14,992 bases of DNA, taken from Spirogloea muscicola (Eukaryota > Streptophyta > Zygnematophyceae > Spirogloeales > Spirogloeaceae). Of this stretch, positions 14,910 to 14,992 are shown piece after piece. The stretch covers positions 561,325 to 576,316 of the forward strand of contig WELB01000062.1 of the NCBI GenBank assembly GCA_009602725.1. Direction: 5' to 3'. Within the stretch, counting starts at the first letter, position 1; each line of letters begins with the position of its first letter. The translations under genes and the position numbers were made by a program. Below the pieces are notes generated by a model, which saw only the letters and a program-made list of their open reading frames with translations, did no database searches and was not told the DNA's origin.

Positions 14910-14992
14910 ATGCCGCCCGCCACGGCCGCGCTACAGAGGCCTCTGAAGGCGCGAGAGCCGGCGCCGGCGCCGGCGGACGAGGTGGCGGCGGC
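14910..14992 (+). CDS. Possible start of a divergent gene (partial)
   Basis: An ATG at 14910 opens a frame that stays open to the window edge. It reads M-P-P-A-T-A-A-L-Q-R-P-L-K-A-R-E and then an Ala/Pro-rich stretch. It is 19 bases upstream of, and divergent from, the DUF3598-like start codon. The GC-rich context makes chance open frames likely, and there is no recognisable domain in 27 residues. Confidence 0.2.
   Translation, partial: MPPATAALQRPLKAREPAPAPADEVAA

Noticed and set aside
14405-14946. Two plus-strand frames of about 150 residues
   Set aside because: They are Arg/Ala/Pro-rich shadows of the GC-rich first exon of the minus-strand gene.

Overview
The window looks like nuclear DNA of a green alga (Chlorophyta, possibly Trebouxiophyceae). 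It holds three intron-rich protein genes with GT-AG introns of about 120-280 bases. The products are eukaryotic: a DDX11/CHL1 helicase, an ER Qa-SNARE of the SYP81/syntaxin-18 type, and a DUF3598-like protein with a plastid-type N-terminus, a family I know from cyanobacteria and plants. A plant/algal telomere-like motif lies in a promoter. There are no operons or bacterial signals. The assignment to algae is inference.

Positions 1-5340 are a dense mosaic of broken copies of one retroelement family. Every copy keeps only the 3' part: a C-terminal domain resembling the zinc-finger plus restriction-like endonuclease (RLE) tail of some non-LTR retrotransposons, a conserved C-terminal end (consensus S-[YL]-S-D-L-x-L-L-T-R-G-Y-stop), and a 3' UTR with a GC-rich hairpin. 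I count ten C-terminal ends, seven on the minus and three on the plus strand, in tandem, head-to-head and tail-to-tail arrangements. No reverse transcriptase domain is visible. All longer copies carry frameshifts or stops.

Positions 5588-10513 (minus) hold a complete 13-exon gene for a DDX11/CHL1-type Fe-S DNA helicase. My splice model gives 904 residues with all helicase motifs and all four Fe-S cysteines. Positions 11159-13190 (plus) hold a complete 7-exon gene for a 312-residue SYP81/syntaxin-18/Ufe1-type SNARE. These two genes are divergent and share a 645-base GC-rich promoter region with a telomere-like repeat (10788-10817) and one unresolved base (10673). Positions 13473-14891 (minus) hold a 3-exon gene for a 388-residue DUF3598-like protein, convergent with the SNARE gene. 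The last 83 bases may open a further plus-strand gene.

The three genes have no obvious functional link: sister-chromatid cohesion and DNA repair, ER membrane fusion, and a probable plastid protein. The retroelement mosaic ends about 250 bases beyond the helicase stop codon. All exon models were read by eye from splice sites, frame continuity and remembered family motifs, without database searches.
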